This document shows, piece by piece, positions 5,413-5,421 of a stretch of 5,421 bases of DNA. The position numbers were made by a program, and so were the translations under genes. The DNA is from Spirochaetota bacterium. GTDB lineage: Bacteria; Spirochaetota; Spirochaetia; SZUA-6. Within the stretch, counting starts at the first letter, position 1, and the number at the start of each line of letters is the position of its first letter. The notes under the pieces were generated by a model that ran no database searches, was not told where the DNA came from, and saw nothing but the letters and a program-made list of their open reading frames with translations. The stretch spans positions 1 through 5,421 of the forward strand of contig QNBI01000167.1 of assembly GCA_003641675.1 (NCBI GenBank), read 5' to 3'.

Positions 5413-5421
5413 TTTATAACC

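Noticed and set aside
1..5421. Mobile elements, CRISPR arrays, tRNA or rRNA genes, defence systems
   Set aside because: I saw no spaced direct repeats, transposase or nuclease motifs, terminal repeats or RNA-gene folds. Nearly all the sequence is accounted for by housekeeping-type genes.

Overview
This is a compact, gene-dense bacterial window of low-to-moderate GC (I estimate just under 40%, not computed) with overlapping start/stop codons and short gaps. The families point to an anaerobe: a cysteine synthase coupled to an Rrf2-type regulator, an Mrp/NBP35 P-loop ATPase coupled to a COG1237-type metallo-beta-lactamase-fold protein, and a short nitroreductase. Such sets are common in clostridia, sulfate reducers, spirochaetes and related uncultured lineages. 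I cannot name the organism from the sequence.

Layout. There are three transcription blocks. (1) Minus strand, 1656 to 30: a nitroreductase-family flavoprotein followed, with a 20-bp overlap, by a 330-residue protein I do not recognise. (2) Plus strand, 1885 to 3266: cysK (O-acetylserine sulfhydrylase) and an Rrf2-family regulator sharing an ATGA overlap. (3) Minus strand, 5412 to 3292: a 25-residue CxxC mini-protein at the window edge, a short J-domain protein, an Mrp-type Fe-S carrier ATPase and, through another ATGA overlap, the COG1237 protein. Blocks 2 and 3 converge with only 25 bp between stop codons. Blocks 1 and 2 diverge from a 228-bp AT-rich intergenic region.

That divergent region holds the best regulatory signal. 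The cysK promoter (TTGACT, 17 bp, extended -10) has its -10 element inside a 27-bp dyad with 12-base arms, 10 of 12 positions paired. The opposing promoter for the nitroreductase also has its -10 inside a dyad (25 bp). The downstream Rrf2 protein carries three cysteines (C92, C101, C107) where IscR and NsrR bind an Fe-S cluster. In Bacillus, the Rrf2 protein CymR uses CysK itself as corepressor. A self-regulating cysK-Rrf2 cassette that senses cysteine and/or Fe-S status is therefore the most attractive hypothesis.

Taken together, the window leans toward sulfur and metal-cofactor metabolism: cysteine synthesis, an Fe-S-sensing-type regulator, an Fe-S carrier ATPase, a J-domain co-chaperone and a small cysteine protein. 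The link between the two halves is inference from neighbourhood only. I saw no mobile element, CRISPR array, tRNA or rRNA.
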